From: Brachybacterium alimentarium
GTDB taxonomy: Bacteria; Actinomycetota; Actinomycetes; Actinomycetales; Dermabacteraceae
NCBI RefSeq assembly: GCF_002332425.1
Contig: NZ_NRGS01000025.1
Coordinates: 1-64,000 of the forward strand
Length of the DNA stretch: 64,000 nucleotides
Reading direction: 5' to 3'
Made by a program: the position numbers and the translations under genes. Positions 33,210-43,202 of this stretch are shown here, in pieces. How positions within the stretch are numbered: position 1 is the first letter of the stretch; the number at the start of each line of letters is the position of its first letter. The notes beneath the pieces are model-generated. The model was not told the DNA's origin. It did not search any database and saw only the letters and a program-made list of their open reading frames with translations.

Positions 33210-34286
33210 GTGAGCGAACCGACCAGCACCCGCACCAGCTATGACACCTCCCAGCGACGCAGCGACGAACTGTGGGAGAAGATCCAGAAGGACCCGTCGG
33301 GGCTGCGCATGCTCACCGGCGATCGCCCCACCGGGGCCCTGCACATCGGCCACTACTTCGGCTCGTTGCGCAACCGGGTGCGCCTGCAGGACGTGGGCAT
33401 CGAGACCTGGGTCCTGGTCGCCGACTACCAGGTGATCACGGACCGTGAGGTCATCGGCGATATCAGGGGGTCGGTGCGTGAGCTGCTGACCGACTATCTC
33501 GCAGTGGGTCTGGACCCCGAGCGCTCCACGTTCTTCGCGCATTCGGCGGTGCCCGCGCTGAACCAGCTCATGCTGCCGTTCCTGTCGCTGGTCACCCAGC
33601 CCGAGCTCGAGCGCAATCCCACCGTCAAGGCGGAGCTCGCCGCGGCCGGGAAGTCCGCCATGGGCGGGCTCCTGCTCACCTACCCGGTTCACCAGGCCGC
33701 GGACATCCTGTTCTGCGGCGGCAACGTGGTACCCGTGGGGCGCGATCAGCTGCCCCACATCGAGCAGACCCGCGTCATCGCCCGGCGCTTCAACGAGCGC
33801 TATGCGGACGGGGAGCAGGTCTTCACCGAGCCCGACGCGCTGCTCTCGGAGGCGCCGACCATCCTGGGCCTGGACGGCGAGCACAAGATGAGCAAGTCGC
33901 GCGGGAACACCGTGATGCTGCGCATGGACGAGACCGAGACGGCCAAGAAGATCAAGAAGGCCAAGACGGACTCCGAGCGCGTGATCACCTACGACCCGGA
34001 GAACCGCCCTGAGGTCGCGAACCTGCTGACCATCGCCGCGCAGTGCCTGGACCGCACCCCCGAGTCGATCGCCGAGGAGATCGGGGACAAGGGCTCCGGC
34101 ACGCTCAAGGTCATGACCGCCGAGGTCCTCAACGAGCACCTCGCCCCGATCCGTGCCCGTCGCCACGAGCTCGAGCAGGACCCCGAGTACCTGTTCTCCG
34201 TGCTCCGCGCCGGGAACGAGCGGGCGAACGAGGTCGCCGACGCCACGCTCGCCCGGGTGCGCGAGGTCATGGGAATGGTCTACTGA
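33210..34286 (+). CDS. trpS: Tryptophanyl-tRNA synthetase
   Basis: This 358-residue class Ic synthetase charges tRNA-Trp. HIGH is at 45-48 (TGALHIGHYFGSLRNR) and KMSKS at 226-230 (EHKMSKSRGNT). WVLVADYQVITDR and the GGNVVPVGRDQLPHIEQTR segment bind tryptophan and adenylate. The GTG start at 33210 gives a 35-residue extension before the Rossmann fold, as common in actinobacterial TrpRS. It follows the lacI gene by 28 bp on the same strand but is probably expressed independently. Confidence 0.97.
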   Translation: MSEPTSTRTSYDTSQRRSDELWEKIQKDPSGLRMLTGDRPTGALHIGHYFGSLRNRVRLQDVGIETWVLVADYQVITDREVIGDIRGSVRELLTDYLAVGLDPERSTFFAHSAVPALNQLMLPFLSLVTQPELERNPTVKAELAAAGKSAMGGLLLTYPVHQAADILFCGGNVVPVGRDQLPHIEQTRVIARRFNERYADGEQVFTEPDALLSEAPTILGLDGEHKMSKSRGNTVMLRMDETETAKKIKKAKTDSERVITYDPENRPEVANLLTIAAQCLDRTPESIAEEIGDKGSGTLKVMTAEVLNEHLAPIRARRHELEQDPEYLFSVLRAGNERANEVADATLARVREVMGMVY

Positions 34287-34352
34287 CCGTCTGAGGGCCG
34301 CCGGGACCGAGGAGTCCTCGGCGCGGCCGCGTCCCGAGTCGATCGGGTGCGC

Positions 34353-35957
34353 TCAGAACCTGCTCGAGCTGCCGGCGCCCGAGAAGCCTCCCGAGGCCGC
34401 CGAATAGCCCGAGGTGCTCCCGCTCGAGCTCGACGGGTTGCGGTGCGACTCCAGATCGCTGTTCGACTCGTGCTGCCAGGCGGAGTACCAGACCAGCGGG
34501 CTGAGGTGCCAGATGTCGGTCGGGTTCCCGGAGATCGCGGCATCCATCGCGTGGCGGCGTCCCCGCACGGAGCGGTACCCACGCTCCTCGTGCTCCAGAT
34601 CGGCGTCCCACGAGGCGTCGCGCATCACCTCCGCCTCGTCGTCGTCCTCGGCGAGGCGCGAGATCCGCAGGCCCTGCAGCGAGGCGACGCTCGCGGACAG
34701 CTCGGTGGTGAGCGTGTCCAAGCGCTCCAGGGCGCTGTCCGGATCGATCTCGTCAGCCTCGAGCTTCGTCGTCAGCTCGCCCATCTCCGCGGAGATGTCG
34801 CTGCTCAGCTCGAGCAGATCAGCGACGGCGGCCGTCTCTTCCGCCGAGATGTCCTCGCCGTCGTCCAGCGCACTGTCGAGGGCGTCGATCGAGTCCTGCA
34901 GAGGCTGCAGCTCCCGGTCCCAGGCCGCGCGCCAGCCGCCGAGGCGATGCAGCAGATCGTTCGTGGCGATGATGTCGTCATCGGTGTCGTCGAGGTACGT
35001 CACGGTGCTCTCGAACTCGCGTGCCTGCTCCCGCTGCCGCCCCTTCAGGCCCCACCCCCACGGACGATCGTTCCCGGCCGGGATCCGGGCGCGCAGCTGC
35101 GTCGCCTCGTCGATCTTCTCGAGATAGGTCCGGTAGTCGCTGAGCGCTGCCTCCGCGTAGGGGGACTCGACGGGCAGGGTGCTCGCCGCCGCGGCGGTCA
35201 GGCGGTGCTTCGCCAGCACGCCCTCGAAGCGGGGCAGCGCGTCGTCGACACGTCGTCGAGCCGCCCGACGCAGCCCGAGGGCAGAAAGCGCGCCCACAGC
35301 GAGGCCTCCCACGACCACGAGTCCGGCGATCAGCACTCCGGGATGCTGCCACCACGGACGGTCCAGCAGATCTGCGTACTTCTCGGCGCCGTCCTCGAGG
35401 GACTCCTCCCATTCCCCGTCGTCCGCCTTGTCGCGCATCGCATCCTGCACGCTCTCGAAACCGCGGTCGTCGAGCTTGACGTCCTCCCCGGCGTAGGTGC
35501 CCAGGAAGCGGTTCTCCGGATCCAGGGCGAGGATCACGGTGCCGTCGGCCCAGTGGTCGTCGTCCGCGGCCAGCAGCTCGGGCGCGGCGTCCCGGGAGTA
35601 GGCGACCGCGGCGTCGTTCAGCGCCGTGTCCTGAGACTGCTCGAAGCCGTAGTCCGTCACGTCCAGAACCAGCACCACCAGGTCCACATCGCGCCGGAAG
35701 TCGACGTCGACGAGCCTGCTCTCGAGGATCTCCGGGTCGACCTCCCCGGAGGTGTCGGTGACGTTCACGGAGTGCGGGGCCTCGGCCCGGGCGGGAGCAC
35801 TCGCGAGGGTCATCTGCCCGAGCAGGACCATCAGCGCCAGCAGGCCGGTGACGACGGCAGCGGCACGACCTCCCGAGCGCTGTTCCCGCTCTCGGGTGAC
35901 CGAGGGTGCGACGGAGGGCAGGGTGCGGAGCTCGGGGGAGACACGAGAGGAAGGCAT
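34353..35957 (-). CDS. TPM/DUF5129-type membrane protein
   Basis: The 534-residue protein has a signal-anchor helix (about 31-52, AAAVVTGLLALMVLLGQMTLA), an extracellular TPM-like domain (about 60-180, with VDFRRDVDLVVLVLDVTDYG and GTVILALDPENRFLGTYAGEDV), one membrane helix (about 205-228), and a long cytoplasmic coiled-coil region (about 240-440). It ends in a Ser/Gly-rich tail finishing GGFSGAGSSSRF. TPM proteins include phosphatases and photosystem repair factors; in actinobacteria the function is unknown. It is monocistronic, between convergent trpS and divergent cysK. Confidence 0.75.
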   Translation of the reverse strand: MPSSRVSPELRTLPSVAPSVTREREQRSGGRAAAVVTGLLALMVLLGQMTLASAPARAEAPHSVNVTDTSGEVDPEILESRLVDVDFRRDVDLVVLVLDVTDYGFEQSQDTALNDAAVAYSRDAAPELLAADDDHWADGTVILALDPENRFLGTYAGEDVKLDDRGFESVQDAMRDKADDGEWEESLEDGAEKYADLLDRPWWQHPGVLIAGLVVVGGLAVGALSALGLRRAARRRVDDALPRFEGVLAKHRLTAAAASTLPVESPYAEAALSDYRTYLEKIDEATQLRARIPAGNDRPWGWGLKGRQREQAREFESTVTYLDDTDDDIIATNDLLHRLGGWRAAWDRELQPLQDSIDALDSALDDGEDISAEETAAVADLLELSSDISAEMGELTTKLEADEIDPDSALERLDTLTTELSASVASLQGLRISRLAEDDDEAEVMRDASWDADLEHEERGYRSVRGRRHAMDAAISGNPTDIWHLSPLVWYSAWQHESNSDLESHRNPSSSSGSTSGYSAASGGFSGAGSSSRF

Positions 35958-36073
35958 GGGGAGACACTATGGGGGGACGGCCGGGAAGGGTCCCGACGAT
36001 GGTCGGTGCGTGCGTGTCGGAACGGAGGATGGGGCATGGTCGTCGGCCGACGGGTCCCAGGATGAACGCCCTC

Positions 36074-36104
36074 TGGACGGCTGTCGCGCCGTCGACGTTA
36101 TGAT
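36074..36104 (+). promoter_or_regulatory. Candidate cysK promoter
   Basis: TATGAT at 36099-36104 is a good -10 box. TGGACG at 36074-36079 is a weak -35, with a rather long 19-bp spacer. It lies about 57 bp before the cysK start. Confidence 0.4.
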
Positions 36105-36160
36105 CGGTCCAAGCAATCGTTGTGGGTCTTCTCAGAGGGGCCCGCCAACCAGGAGGAACC

Positions 36161-37090
36161 ATGCCTGTCTACGAGAATGTCTCCGCGCTGATCGGTCGCA
36201 CCCCGCTGGTCAAGCTCAACCACCTCGGTGACGACGTCAAGGCCACCGTGCTCGCCAAGCTCGAGTTCTACAACCCCGCCAACTCCGTCAAGGACCGCAT
36301 CGGCGCCGCCATGATCGATGCGGCCGAGAACTCCGGCCAGCTGCAGCCCGGCGGCACGATCGTCGAGGCGACGAGCGGCAACACCGGCATCGCGCTCGCG
36401 ATGGTCGGCGGCTCCCGCGGGTACAAGGTCATCCTCACGATGCCCGAGTCGATGTCCAAGGAACGGCGAATGCTGCTGCGCGCCTTCGGTGCCGAGCTGA
36501 TCCTCACGGAGCCCGCCAAGGGCATGCAGGGCGCGGTCGACAGGGCCGAGGAGATCGCCGCCGAGACCGGCGCGGTCCAGGTCAAGCAGTTCGACAATCC
36601 GGCCAACCTCGAGGTGCACCGCCGCACCACCGCTGAGGAGATCTGGACCGACACCGACGGCGACGTGGACGCCGTGGTCTCCGGCATCGGAACCGGCGGC
36701 ACCATCTCCGGCGTGGGACAGGTGCTCAAGGAGCGCAAGGGCGACGTGAAGGTCTTCGCGGTCGAGCCCGAGGAATCCGCGATCCTCAACGGCGGCGCCG
36801 CCGGTCCCCACAAGATCCAGGGCCTCGGCGCGAACTTCGTGCCCAGCATCCTGGACCGCGAGGTCTATGACGAGGTCGTGGACATCGACGCCGAGAGGTC
36901 GATGGACCGTGCCCGCACCGTGGCCCGCACGGAGGGCCTGCTGGTGGGCATCTCCTCCGGCGCCGCGATCGAGGCGGCCGCACGCATCGGCGCTCGCGAG
37001 GAGTTCGCGGGCAAGACCATTGTGGTCATCGTGCCGGACTTCGGAGAGCGCTACCTCTCGACCCCGCTGTTCGCCGAGTACGCGGACTGA
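36161..37090 (+). CDS. cysK: Cysteine synthase A
   Basis: The 309-residue PLP enzyme makes L-cysteine from O-acetylserine and sulfide. The PLP lysine lies in [11 protein letters not shown] (about residue 42), the substrate loop is [11 protein letters not shown], the phosphate-binding loop is [12 protein letters not shown], and the C-terminal serine is in [11 protein letters not shown]. Length is standard. The ATG at 36161 follows AGGAGGAACC. It is followed after 2 bp by serine acetyltransferase, so both steps of cysteine synthesis are co-expressed, and the two proteins may form the cysteine synthase complex: CysE ends in DPAIWI, with the C-terminal Ile that usually enters the CysK active site. 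Confidence 0.97.
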   Translation: MPVYENVSALIGRTPLVKLNHLGDDVKATVLAKLEFYNPANSVKDRIGAAMIDAAENSGQLQPGGTIVEATSGNTGIALAMVGGSRGYKVILTMPESMSKERRMLLRAFGAELILTEPAKGMQGAVDRAEEIAAETGAVQVKQFDNPANLEVHRRTTAEEIWTDTDGDVDAVVSGIGTGGTISGVGQVLKERKGDVKVFAVEPEESAILNGGAAGPHKIQGLGANFVPSILDREVYDEVVDIDAERSMDRARTVARTEGLLVGISSGAAIEAAARIGAREEFAGKTIVVIVPDFGERYLSTPLFAEYAD

Positions 37091-37092
37091 CC

Positions 37093-37686
37093 GTGCCGAT
37101 GGTCACCGGCCTGACCGACCGGGTCATGAACGCCGTCGCGACGGTCCGGGAGGACCTCGCGGCGGCGCGCCGCCGCGACCCTGCCGCGACCGATGACCTC
37201 ACGGTCCTGCTCACCTCCCCGGGGCTGCACGCCATCTGGACCCATCGGGTGGCCCACCGACTGTGGGCACGCGGGGCGAAGCTCCCGGCCATGGTGGTCG
37301 CGCAGGGCGCCCGGTCGCTCACCGGGGTGGAGATCCACCCCGGTGCCGCCATCGGCCGCCGCTTCTTCATCGACCACGGCATGGGCGTGGTGATCGGGGA
37401 GACGGCGGAAGTGGGCGATGACGTGATGCTCTACCACGGGGTGACGCTCGGCGGCCGCTCGATGGAGCGCACCAAGCGCCACCCGACGGTCGAGGACAGC
37501 GCCACCATCGGGGCCGGGGCGCGGGTGATCGGCCCGGTGGTCGTCGGTCGAGGAGCGCAGGTCGGCGCGAACGCCGTGGTCGTCAAGGACGTCCCTGAGC
37601 TCGCCACCGCCGTCGGCGTCCCGGCCCAGGTGCGCACGGGAGCCGCACATCCCGAGGTGCAGATAGACCCGGCGATCTGGATCTGA
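37093..37686 (+). CDS. cysE: Serine O-acetyltransferase
   Basis: This 197-residue left-handed beta-helix acetyltransferase makes O-acetylserine. The hexapeptide repeats span about 70-165 ([44 protein letters not shown]). The catalytic histidine is in FIDHGMG. The short N-terminal helical domain makes it an EpsC/CysE short-form enzyme. The C-terminal Ile matches the CysK-binding tail. A GTG at 37093 and an ATG at 37099 are both possible starts; the gap to cysK is 2-8 bp, so it is translationally coupled. Confidence 0.95.
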   Translation: MPMVTGLTDRVMNAVATVREDLAAARRRDPAATDDLTVLLTSPGLHAIWTHRVAHRLWARGAKLPAMVVAQGARSLTGVEIHPGAAIGRRFFIDHGMGVVIGETAEVGDDVMLYHGVTLGGRSMERTKRHPTVEDSATIGAGARVIGPVVVGRGAQVGANAVVVKDVPELATAVGVPAQVRTGAAHPEVQIDPAIWI

Positions 37687-37745
37687 CGCAGCAGTACGGA
37701 GCCGCGCTGAGCCGTTCCGAGCCGTGCCGAGCAGTATCGGGCGGT

Positions 37746-38525
37746 TCAGAACGGATCGAGGAACGAGGTGCCGCCCACCTGGTTGAGCGTGCGCTCCCAG
37801 TCGGGCAGCACCTCGTGCGCGTCCTCCGCGATGATGTGGTCGAAGACCGCGCGCAGCGAGGTCTCCGGCGGAGGGGCGATGTCGATCAGCACCGTGGTGG
37901 CGCCGTGCGCCCTCGCCGTCGGGGCGAGCTGTGCCGCAGGGAACACCGTGCTGCTGGTGCCGACGACCACGAACAGCTCCGCCTGCTGAGCCAGGCGCAC
38001 CGCCTGCGCGAGCGGAGCCTCGGGCAGCGTCTCGTCGAAGAGGACGACGTCCGGCCGAGTGGGCGCGCCGCACTCCGGGCAGGTCGCCGGCACCCCGTGG
38101 TCCTCGGGTCGGTCGCCGTCACCGGGGTCCAGAGGGGCCCGCCACCGGCACTCCGAGGACAGACAGACCGCGAACAGGGCGCTCCCGTGCAGCTCGGCGA
38201 CGACCTCGCTGCCGGCGGCCTGATGCAGGCCGTCGATGTTCTGCGTGATCACCGGGGCGCCGAGCCGGGCGATCGCCCGATGGCCCGGCGTGGGGCCGTG
38301 CTCTGCCGCGATCGCGGCCATCCTGCCCCATACGGACCAGAGCTGGGGAAGCGACTCCGGGAGCAGCTCGGCGTGCATCGCCTGCTCCGTCTCCGGGGCG
38401 AGGGTCCACAGCCCCTCGGGCCCGCGGAAGGTGCCCAGGCCCGTGCGGGCGCTGATCCCCGACCCGGTCAGGAAGACGATCTCCTGATGCTCCGGTCCGG
38501 GGACGAAGCGTCCGGACCTCACCAC
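37746..38525 (-). CDS. Sir2-family NAD-dependent protein deacylase
   Basis: The 259-residue sirtuin removes acyl groups from lysines using NAD. NAD-binding motifs are FLTGSGISARTGLGTFRG (about 18-36) and TQNIDGLHQAAG, with the catalytic histidine in ELHGSAL. A zinc module follows, with cysteines in CLSSEC and CPECG. VVGTSSTVFPAAQL forms the NAD pocket end. The bacterial class-III (CobB-like) pattern of Tyr/Arg for succinyl binding is not clear. The GTG start (38525 or 38522) overlaps the end of the aldo/keto reductase, so the two are coupled. Confidence 0.9.
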   Translation of the reverse strand: MVRSGRFVPGPEHQEIVFLTGSGISARTGLGTFRGPEGLWTLAPETEQAMHAELLPESLPQLWSVWGRMAAIAAEHGPTPGHRAIARLGAPVITQNIDGLHQAAGSEVVAELHGSALFAVCLSSECRWRAPLDPGDGDRPEDHGVPATCPECGAPTRPDVVLFDETLPEAPLAQAVRLAQQAELFVVVGTSSTVFPAAQLAPTARAHGATTVLIDIAPPPETSLRAVFDHIIAEDAHEVLPDWERTLNQVGGTSFLDPF

Positions 38526-39358
38526 TCCTCATGCTCCCGGGAGTCCCAGGCGGCCTGCTCCCCCAGATCGAGGGAGGCCAGCAGCTCACGGTCCGCATCG
38601 TCGAGTGCGATGTGGTCGAGGGTGGCGTTGTCGCGCTGGCGCTCGGGGCTGGAGGACTTCGGGATCACGACGATGCCCTGGTCGATCGCCCAGCGCAGCG
38701 ACACCTGGGAGGGCTGCACGCCGTGCTTCTCCGCGACCTTGCGCAGCGCGAACTGCTCGGCGAGGCCCTCGCGGCCGCCGAGCGGGCCCCAGGCCTCGGT
38801 GACGATCCCGTGCTCCCGGTGGAAGGCCAGCGTGTCACGGCGCTGCAGAGCGGGGGAGAGCTGGATCTGATTGACCTCGGGCCACACGCCGGTGGCCTCG
38901 ACCAGCTCCTCGGTCTGCTCGGGACGGAAGTTCGACACCCCGATGTGCTGGACCCTGCCCTCCTCCTTGAGGTCGATGAGGGTGCGCCAGGTGTCCACGG
39001 CGAGGCCGCGCGAGGGGTTGGGCCAGTGGATGAGCACCAGCGCGGCGCTGTCCAGGCCGAGGCGGCGCAGGGACTCGAGGTAGCCGGTGCGGGCCGCCTC
39101 GCGGCCCTGGTCGCCGCCGGCGATCTTGGTGGTCACGAGCACCTCGTCGGAGTCGACGCCGCTGGCGCGGATCGCCTCTCCGACGGAGGCCTCGTTGCCG
39201 TACTGCGCAGCGGTGTCGATCAGCCGGTAGCCGGAGCGCAGCGCCGCGGCGATGCCCTCGACGGCGCCGGTGCCCTTCATGCTGCTGGTGCCGAATCCGA
39301 TCAGCGGGAGCTCCGCGCCGTCGGAGAGGGTCGTGGTGGGGATGGACAGCGTGGTCAT
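38519..39358 (-). CDS. Aldo/keto reductase
   Basis: The 279-residue NADPH-dependent reductase has the AKR tetrad: Asp in LIDTAAQYGNE, Tyr in the same motif, Lys in VLVTTKIAGG and His in ALVLIHWPNP. The NADP end motif VVIPKSSSPERQRDN is present. Substrate is unknown; AKR5-like 2,5-diketo-gluconate reductase or methylglyoxal reductase activities are typical. It is the first gene of a two-gene operon with sir2, overlapping by a few bases. Confidence 0.93.
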   Translation of the reverse strand: MTTLSIPTTTLSDGAELPLIGFGTSSMKGTGAVEGIAAALRSGYRLIDTAAQYGNEASVGEAIRASGVDSDEVLVTTKIAGGDQGREAARTGYLESLRRLGLDSAALVLIHWPNPSRGLAVDTWRTLIDLKEEGRVQHIGVSNFRPEQTEELVEATGVWPEVNQIQLSPALQRRDTLAFHREHGIVTEAWGPLGGREGLAEQFALRKVAEKHGVQPSQVSLRWAIDQGIVVIPKSSSPERQRDNATLDHIALDDADRELLASLDLGEQAAWDSREHEEW

Positions 39359-39472
39359 GAGGACCTCCTGCAGCGGTGGACGTGGATACCACCAGCGTAG
39401 TCATGACGGCGCTGCGGTGGCGGAGGGTCCTGCTAGCGTGCTCGCATCCGATGACTCGATGAGGAGATCTTG

Positions 39473-40711
39473 ATGACAGAACGCGCGGAGTCGGCCTCGC
39501 CCACCGGCGTGCACGACGAGATCTCTCCTCTGCGTCGGGTGATCGTGCACCGTCCTGGACCCGAGCTCGAACGGCTCACGCCGGACAGCCGGGAGGAGCT
39601 CCTCTTCGATGAAGTGCTCTGGCGAGGCCGGGCCGAGGCGCAGCATCGCGAGTTCACCAGCCTTCTCGAGGCCGACGGGGTCGAGGTCCTCGAGCTCACC
39701 CGTCTGCTCACGGACCTGCTCGATCTGCCCGAGCCGCGTGCTCGGCTGCTCGAGGGAGCGCTCGATCCCACGGTGCTCGGCGACATCGCCGTGCAGGACC
39801 TCTCCGAGGCTCTCGCAGAGCTGTCCGCCTCCGAGGTGGGAAGGGTGCTGATCGCGGGCATCACGGTCGCGGAGCTGCGCGCGCTCGGAGTGCGCCCGCG
39901 CTCGCTGTCCCTGCAGAACGCGCGGGAGGACCATCTGATCCTGGACCCGCTGCCCAACCATCTGTTCACGCGGGACACCTCGGCGTGGATCGGAGACATG
40001 GTCTCGGTCAGTCCGATGCGCCTTCCCGCCCGACGCCGCGAGAGCCTCCATCTCGAGGCGATCTACCGACACCATCCCCTGTTCTCGGGAACCGCGGCGC
40101 CACGGAGGATCCTGGGGCCGGAGGGAGCCGGCGCTGCCACCGTCGAGGGCGGCGACGTGATGATGCTGTCTCCGCGCGTGGTGGCCGTCGGCCTGTCCGA
40201 GCGCACCAGCGCCGTCGGAGTGGAGCGGCTCGCCGCCGATCTCCTGGAGGACGGGACCGTGGAGCGCGTCATCGCGGTCGCTCTGCCCCACCAGCGCTCG
40301 ATGATGCACCTGGACACGGTCACGACGGTGGTCGATGAGGAGTCGATGCTGCGCTACGGGCCGCTGGGGGTGCTGGAGACGTTCGAGATCGAGCGCACCG
40401 GGGACCGCCTGCACTCCCGGGCTCGGCCGGCCGACGAGATGGACCAGGTCCTCGCCCGCGGGATGGGCGTCGACTCCCTGCGGGTGCTCACCGCTCCTCT
40501 GGACGCGTATGCCGCGGCGCGCGAGCAGTGGGACGACTCCTGCAATGTGCTCGCCCTCGCCCCGGGCCGGGTGGTGGCGTACGAGCGGGCCGCGTCCACC
40601 AACGACTACCTGCGGTCACAGGGCGTGGAGGTCCTCGAGTTCTCCGGGGACGAGCTGGGTCGCGGCCGCGGCGGGCCGCGCTGCATGAGCTGTCCTGTCG
40701 CGAGGGGCTGA
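39473..40711 (+). CDS. arcA: Arginine deiminase
   Basis: The 412-residue guanidino-group enzyme hydrolyses arginine to citrulline and ammonia. The family motifs are [44 protein letters not shown] (His-Asp) and the C-terminal catalytic cysteine in [12 protein letters not shown]. The ATG at 39473 has GAGGAG 8 bp upstream; a TTG one codon earlier is less likely. No arcB, arcC or antiporter gene is in this window, so the full ADI pathway is either dispersed or not used for ATP. A role in acid or nitrogen response is possible. Confidence 0.94.
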   Translation: MTERAESASPTGVHDEISPLRRVIVHRPGPELERLTPDSREELLFDEVLWRGRAEAQHREFTSLLEADGVEVLELTRLLTDLLDLPEPRARLLEGALDPTVLGDIAVQDLSEALAELSASEVGRVLIAGITVAELRALGVRPRSLSLQNAREDHLILDPLPNHLFTRDTSAWIGDMVSVSPMRLPARRRESLHLEAIYRHHPLFSGTAAPRRILGPEGAGAATVEGGDVMMLSPRVVAVGLSERTSAVGVERLAADLLEDGTVERVIAVALPHQRSMMHLDTVTTVVDEESMLRYGPLGVLETFEIERTGDRLHSRARPADEMDQVLARGMGVDSLRVLTAPLDAYAAAREQWDDSCNVLALAPGRVVAYERAASTNDYLRSQGVEVLEFSGDELGRGRGGPRCMSCPVARG

Positions 40712-40742
40712 GACCTCCGCAGGACCGAGCGAGGAGGTCAGC
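40707..40742. terminator. Convergent hairpin between arcA and GNAT
   Basis: GACCTCC (40712-40718) pairs with GGAGGTC (40733-40739), with flanking GCTGA/TCAGC. It covers both stop codons of convergent genes and may act in both directions. Confidence 0.4.
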
Positions 40743-41310
40743 GCCGCGTGGGCGGGGGAGGGTCCGCCTCGGTCTGGAGGCTCTGCGCCTGCGCCGGCAG
40801 CGGCTCGGCGAGCGGACGCTCCATCAGCAGCTGCTGCGTGCCGAACTCCTCGAGGCCTTTGCGCACCGTGAAGCCGAGCTTGCGCAGCAGGGCGACGCTG
40901 CGCTTGTTGCGGGTCTGGCTGATCGCGATGACGTGGTCGTCCTCGAGCGCGTGACGTGCCCAGGTGAGCAGGGCGATGCAGGACTCGGCGGCGTACCCCT
41001 GACCGGTCCATTCCGGCAGCAGCGCATAGGAGAGCTGGAGCTCTCCGCGGTCGTAGTCCAGCGTGATCGACCCGATCATCGTGTCGTCCTCGGGATGGGC
41101 CAGAGCCCAACGACCCCAGGTCAGGCCCAGCGGTGAGAGCTCGAGCGCCTGCCGGGAGGCGTAGTCCACGGAGCCCCCCAGGTACTCCCGGGTGACGGGA
41201 TCGGTCAGGAGACGGATCATCGCCTCGCGGTCGGCGTCCCCTGGCGGGCGGATCACCAGGCGAGGCGTGGGGATCCGGACCGGCCAGTCGCTCGTGCCTT
41301 CCTTTGTCAC
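40738..41310 (-). CDS. GNAT-family acetyltransferase (RimJ/RimL-like)
   Basis: The 190-residue acetyltransferase has the PTPRLVIRPPGDADREAM entry of the RimJ/RimL subgroup, an acetyl-CoA binding part PEWTGQGYAAESCIALLTWARHAL, and the end motif AISQTRNKRSVALLRKLGF. Substrate unknown; N-terminal protein or small-molecule acetylation are the known options. It is monocistronic and divergent from the glycine-cleavage operon. Confidence 0.87.
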   Translation of the reverse strand: MTKEGTSDWPVRIPTPRLVIRPPGDADREAMIRLLTDPVTREYLGGSVDYASRQALELSPLGLTWGRWALAHPEDDTMIGSITLDYDRGELQLSYALLPEWTGQGYAAESCIALLTWARHALEDDHVIAISQTRNKRSVALLRKLGFTVRKGLEEFGTQQLLMERPLAEPLPAQAQSLQTEADPPPPTRR

Positions 41311-41416
41311 GGGGCCACCGTACTAGGTACTCCCCTCCCGACAGACGTTCTTCGCGTCGAGAGCCCGGAGCGGACGGAGAGGCCCCGTCCGTGCGGTGAG
41401 TGCGCGGACCGGACGG

Positions 41417-41449
41417 TATGGTGAGGCCCGCGGCACATCGATGTGCCGC
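41417..41449 (+). promoter_or_regulatory. gcvT leader with a perfect 20-bp palindrome
   Basis: GCGGCACATC at 41430-41439 is followed directly by its reverse complement at 41440-41449. A TATGGT -10-like box lies just upstream at 41417-41422, so the palindrome would sit at or right after the transcription start, about 84 bp before gcvT. It could be an operator for a dimeric regulator or an RNA hairpin. Confidence 0.5.
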
Positions 41450-41532
41450 CCCCGTCGGCCCCTGGCAGGTGCCGTGCGACGCGGTTGATGCGGAGAGGGC
41501 GGTGACCCCGCCCCGTGACGAGAAGGAGCACC

Positions 41533-42678
41533 ATGGTCGAGCAGTCCCTGCGCAGCACAGCGCTGGAGGCCGTCCACGAGTCGCTCGGAGCGACCTTCAC
41601 CGATTTCGCGGGCTGGCGGATGCCGGTCCGCTACGACTCGGATCTCGCCGAGCACGCCGCTGTCCGTGAGCGCGCCGGACTCTTCGACCTCAGCCACATG
41701 GGAGAGATCCACCTGCGGGGGCCGGAAGCGGCCGCAGCCCTCGACCATGCGCTGGCCGGCAAGCTCTCCGCCGTCTCCGTGGGGCGTGCGAAGTACTCGC
41801 TGCTGCTGACCGAGGACGCCGGCGTGATCGATGACGTCATCACCTATCGCCTGGCCGACGACCACTTCCTGGTGGTCGCCAACGCCTCCAATGCCGACGC
41901 GGACGCTGAAGCGCTCGCTTCCCGCTCGGCCGGCTTCGACGTCGAGGTGGAGGATTCCTCCGATGGCACGTCCCTGCTCGCCGTGCAGGGACCGCTCAGC
42001 GAGGAGATCCTCCTGCGCCTGCTCGCCGCCGGGAGCGCCGACGAGGGCGAGGGTGTCGTGGGGATCGGTGCCGAGGACATCACCGCCATGAAGAACTACC
42101 GCTTCCTCACGGGCACCTATCGCGGCCAGGACCTCCTGGTGGCCCGTACGGGCTACACCGGGGAGGACGGCTTCGAGCTGTACGTCCCCGACGCCACCGC
42201 CGTCGAGCTGTGGACGCAGCTGACCGAGGTCGGCGGGGAGGACCTCACCCCGTGCGGTCTCGCCTGCCGCGACACCCTCCGCCTCGAAGCGGGAATGCCG
42301 CTGTACGGCCACGAGCTGGGTGCCGACCTGCACCCGTCGCAGTCCGGCCTGGGCCGGCTCCCGGCGCTGACGTCCAAGCAGGATTTCGTGGGCCGCTCCG
42401 CGTTCGAGAGCGCCGAGGTCGACGACCTCCCGGTGCTGGTGGGCCTGGTCGCCGAGGGCCGACGCGCTGCCCGCGCCGGGTCGGTGGTCCGCGGGCCCGA
42501 CGGCTCCGAGGTGGGCTCCGTGAGCTCGGGCGCCCTGTCTCCGACGCTCGGTCACCCCATCGCCATGGCCTTCGTGCGGCCAGAGCTCACCGACGTCGGC
42601 ACCGAGCTCGTGGTCGACGTGCGCGGCAAGGACCTGCCCGTACGGGTCGTCGCGCTGCCGTTCTACTCCCGTTCCTGA
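41533..42678 (+). CDS. gcvT: Glycine cleavage system T protein (aminomethyltransferase)
   Basis: The 381-residue folate-dependent enzyme moves the methylene group from H-protein-bound aminomethyl to tetrahydrofolate. N-terminal [37 protein letters not shown] and the middle [15 protein letters not shown] are the folate-pocket motifs; [12 protein letters not shown] follows. The ATG at 41533 has AAGGAG 7 bp upstream. It begins the gcvT-gcvH-gcvP operon; gcvH is 58 bp downstream. A GTG at 41515 is too far from a ribosome-binding site. Confidence 0.97.
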   Translation: MVEQSLRSTALEAVHESLGATFTDFAGWRMPVRYDSDLAEHAAVRERAGLFDLSHMGEIHLRGPEAAAALDHALAGKLSAVSVGRAKYSLLLTEDAGVIDDVITYRLADDHFLVVANASNADADAEALASRSAGFDVEVEDSSDGTSLLAVQGPLSEEILLRLLAAGSADEGEGVVGIGAEDITAMKNYRFLTGTYRGQDLLVARTGYTGEDGFELYVPDATAVELWTQLTEVGGEDLTPCGLACRDTLRLEAGMPLYGHELGADLHPSQSGLGRLPALTSKQDFVGRSAFESAEVDDLPVLVGLVAEGRRAARAGSVVRGPDGSEVGSVSSGALSPTLGHPIAMAFVRPELTDVGTELVVDVRGKDLPVRVVALPFYSRS

Positions 42679-42736
42679 TCCTCCCGAACTGTCTCCGCTC
42701 GATCCCTCTGTCATCCCTCCAGGAAGGACCCATCCC

Positions 42737-43108
42737 ATGACCGCAGAGCTCCTCTACAGCAAGGACCACGAGTGGGTGCGCGTCGAGTCCGACGGCGTGG
42801 CCGTCATCGGCGTCACCGACTACGCGGCCGAGCAGCTCGGTGACGTCGTCTACGTCGATCTGCCCGAGACCGGGGCCGAGCTGAGCGCCGGCTCCGAGAT
42901 GGGCGAGATCGAGTCCACCAAGTCCGTCTCCGATCTGTTCTCCCCGATCGACGGCACCGTCACCGAGATCAATCAGGCCGTCGTCGACTCCCCGGAGCTC
43001 GTGAACTCCGCTCCGTTCGAGGACGGCTGGCTGCTCAGGGCCAGCTTCGAGTCCCTCCCCGAAGACCTGCTCGACGCGGCGGGGTACCAGGCCTTCACCG
43101 CGTCCTGA
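42737..43108 (+). CDS. gcvH: Glycine cleavage system H protein
   Basis: This 123-residue lipoyl carrier shuttles intermediates between P, T and L proteins. The lipoylated lysine is in [15 protein letters not shown]. Start and length are standard, with an AGGAAGGA site before the ATG. The L-protein (lpd) is not nearby, as usual. Confidence 0.98.
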   Translation: MTAELLYSKDHEWVRVESDGVAVIGVTDYAAEQLGDVVYVDLPETGAELSAGSEMGEIESTKSVSDLFSPIDGTVTEINQAVVDSPELVNSAPFEDGWLLRASFESLPEDLLDAAGYQAFTAS

Positions 43109-43113
43109 CCTCT

Positions 43114-43151
43114 GCCGCGGCGGCTGCGCCCCGCAGCGCGGCCGCCGCGGC
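43114..43151 (+). terminator. GC-rich hairpin between gcvH and gcvP
   Basis: GCCGCGGCGGC (43114-43124) pairs perfectly over 11 bp with GCCGCCGCGGC (43141-43151), 5 bp after the gcvH stop. It probably adjusts the level of gcvP relative to gcvTH. Confidence 0.5.
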
Positions 43152-43202
43152 GGCAGGACCCACGCATCCACCGAGAACCGCGACATCCAGGGGTAATCCT
43201 CC

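Noticed and set aside
41330-41532. Glycine riboswitch before gcvT
   Set aside because: I looked for the conserved glycine aptamer core and did not find it. A covariance search would be needed to exclude a diverged form.
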